A stretch of DNA of 64,000 nt from Linepithema humile (Eukaryota > Arthropoda > Insecta > Hymenoptera > Formicidae). A program made the position numbers and the translations under genes. Shown here one piece after another: positions 63,093 through 64,000 of this stretch; the stretch's first letter is position 1; the number at the start of each line of letters is the position of its first letter. The notes under the pieces are model-generated. The model was not told the DNA's origin. It worked only from the letters and a program-made list of their open reading frames with translations, and did not search any database. The DNA lies in contig NC_090133.1 of assembly GCF_040581485.1 (NCBI RefSeq), positions 20,088,001-20,152,000 on the forward strand, in the 5' to 3' direction.

Positions 63093-63168
63093 GTCCCCAG
63101 GAGCCAGCGAGCGACTGAAAGATGACCCTCGCAGGAGACGATCCTTTAAACGCGAAAGATGGCGGCAG
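63093..63168. repeat. Copy 2 of a diverged duplicated segment
   Basis: This is the partner of the segment at 62412-62486, in direct orientation. It runs straight into a GA-rich tract from about 63165, which the first copy lacks. Confidence 0.75.
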
Positions 63169-63222
63169 GCGAGCGAGAAAGAAAGAGCAGTGACGGGAGA
63201 GAGAAAGAGAAAGAGAGAGAGA
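63165..63222. repeat. GA-rich tract
   Basis: GAAAGAAAGAGC, then GAGAGAAAGAGAAAGAGAGA. It directly follows copy 2 of the 62.4/63.1 kb duplication. Confidence 0.88.
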
Positions 63223-63376
63223 GGTATGCCGACAAAAAGATCAGGCCTGAAGGCGTTTGGCAAACGAGGGCGGTGGAATCGTGCCTGGTTCCGCGATTCT
63301 TAGACGGCGAAATTGATGGGAAGGACAGAAGTTTAGTGGGTGCCTATATATCTTGCGAAAGAGGATATGGCGGCCG

Positions 63377-63440
63377 GCGAGAGAAAAAGAGAGAGGTAGA
63401 AAAGAGCAAGAAGAAGAAAATGTAGAGGGGGGGGGGGGAG
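63377..63440. repeat. Purine tract ending in poly(G)12
   Basis: An A/G-rich run from about 63377, with an uninterrupted run of twelve G at 63427-63438. Confidence 0.9.
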
Positions 63441-64000
63441 AGAACGGGGATGGCACCCGAAGTCTCGAGGCTTGTAACTTTGGTAACCGAGCACCGGCTT
63501 GCGGAAAAAAAGGAGAAGGATAGCGGTCCGATGCTCGGTCATCGAGAAAATCTCTCTGTCTCTCCACCTTTCCGCTCGTAGTAATCGTGAGCTGGTCTCT
63601 ACGTGCTCCGTGCGCGGACGTATGTGTACAAAAAGAGCATCCGGAAGCGTCCGGCTACGTTGTTCTACAAACGGGGAGGAAAAAAGAAAATCGCCGGAAG
63701 AACGGTCGTGCTGGAGCACGGCGTGCCCGTTGGAGATCATCCTTGGGAAGCATCGGCTCCTTGATGAAACGATCCGGGGGCAACTGACCCGGTTCGATGC
63801 ATTCAATCGAAAGAAGTTGGGAGGAATTTAATAATATCCGCAACATGCTACAATATATAGATCTAATTCTGTTATTATAGTTAATAGTAAAAGTAATTAT
63901 CGCATTTGTATTGCCTGACCAGCGCAGAATTAATCTCATTTTAATAGTAAATAGATATAATATGTCTATCCATAATAAAATAGTAATTATAATAATGTAA
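63441..64000. other. Non-coding stretch at the window end
   Basis: Open frames of 110 and 157 codons on opposite strands overlap here. They share the same GC-rich sequence and have no recognisable domain. The final 170 bases are AT-rich. Confidence 0.6.

Noticed and set aside
1..64000. CRISPR array, prophage, operon or other prokaryotic system
   Set aside because: No regularly spaced repeats, no tightly packed long reading frames and no recognisable prokaryotic genes; the window is eukaryotic non-coding DNA with one supported exon.

Overview
This window looks like nuclear DNA from an insect, most plausibly a hymenopteran such as an ant. That is an inference. It rests on the near absence of long reading frames (the longest open stretch is about 205 codons and is low-complexity), eukaryotic splice signals, a mosaic of AT-rich and CpG-dense segments, and many CG, GA/CT and CCG simple repeats. 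I saw no bacterial operons, tRNA, rRNA, CRISPR array or intact transposase gene.

Only one piece of coding sequence is well supported: a short minus-strand exon at 33375-33449. It carries a start codon and a signal peptide. It is bounded by a branch-point-like CTAAC, a T-rich tract, CAG acceptor and GTAAGT donor, and it ends in phase 1. It is probably the first coding exon of a large gene for a secreted or cell-surface protein. On this reading the DNA below 33375 begins the following intron and the DNA above 33449 holds the preceding intron, with 5' untranslated exons somewhere further up. I could not identify the rest of the gene.

The remainder is intronic or intergenic. Its recognisable contents are repeats: a 139-bp foldback element resembling a MITE (35535-35673); a nearly perfect 174-bp tandem duplication (56183-56530); two old diverged direct duplications (26.6/26.8 kb and 62.4/63.1 kb); a three-copy 45-47 bp repeat (59.54-59.68 kb); and many microsatellites, including an AT tract of about 25 units at 16387-16437.

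CpG-dense segments (about 1.2-4.2, 10.8-12.5, 18.4-19.7, 24.1-27.8, 36.5-37.7, 45.8-46.4 and 47.1-52.0 kb) alternate with AT-rich segments (about 4.2-6.0, 9.7-10.5, 12.6-13.1, 16.2-16.4, 19.8-20.2, 32.9-33.4, 34.2-34.7, 37.7-38.8, 41.4-43.2, 55.9-56.5 and 61.3-62.3 kb). Some of the CpG-dense segments could hold promoters or untranslated first exons, but nothing in the sequence alone settles that. I found no novel multi-gene system here.
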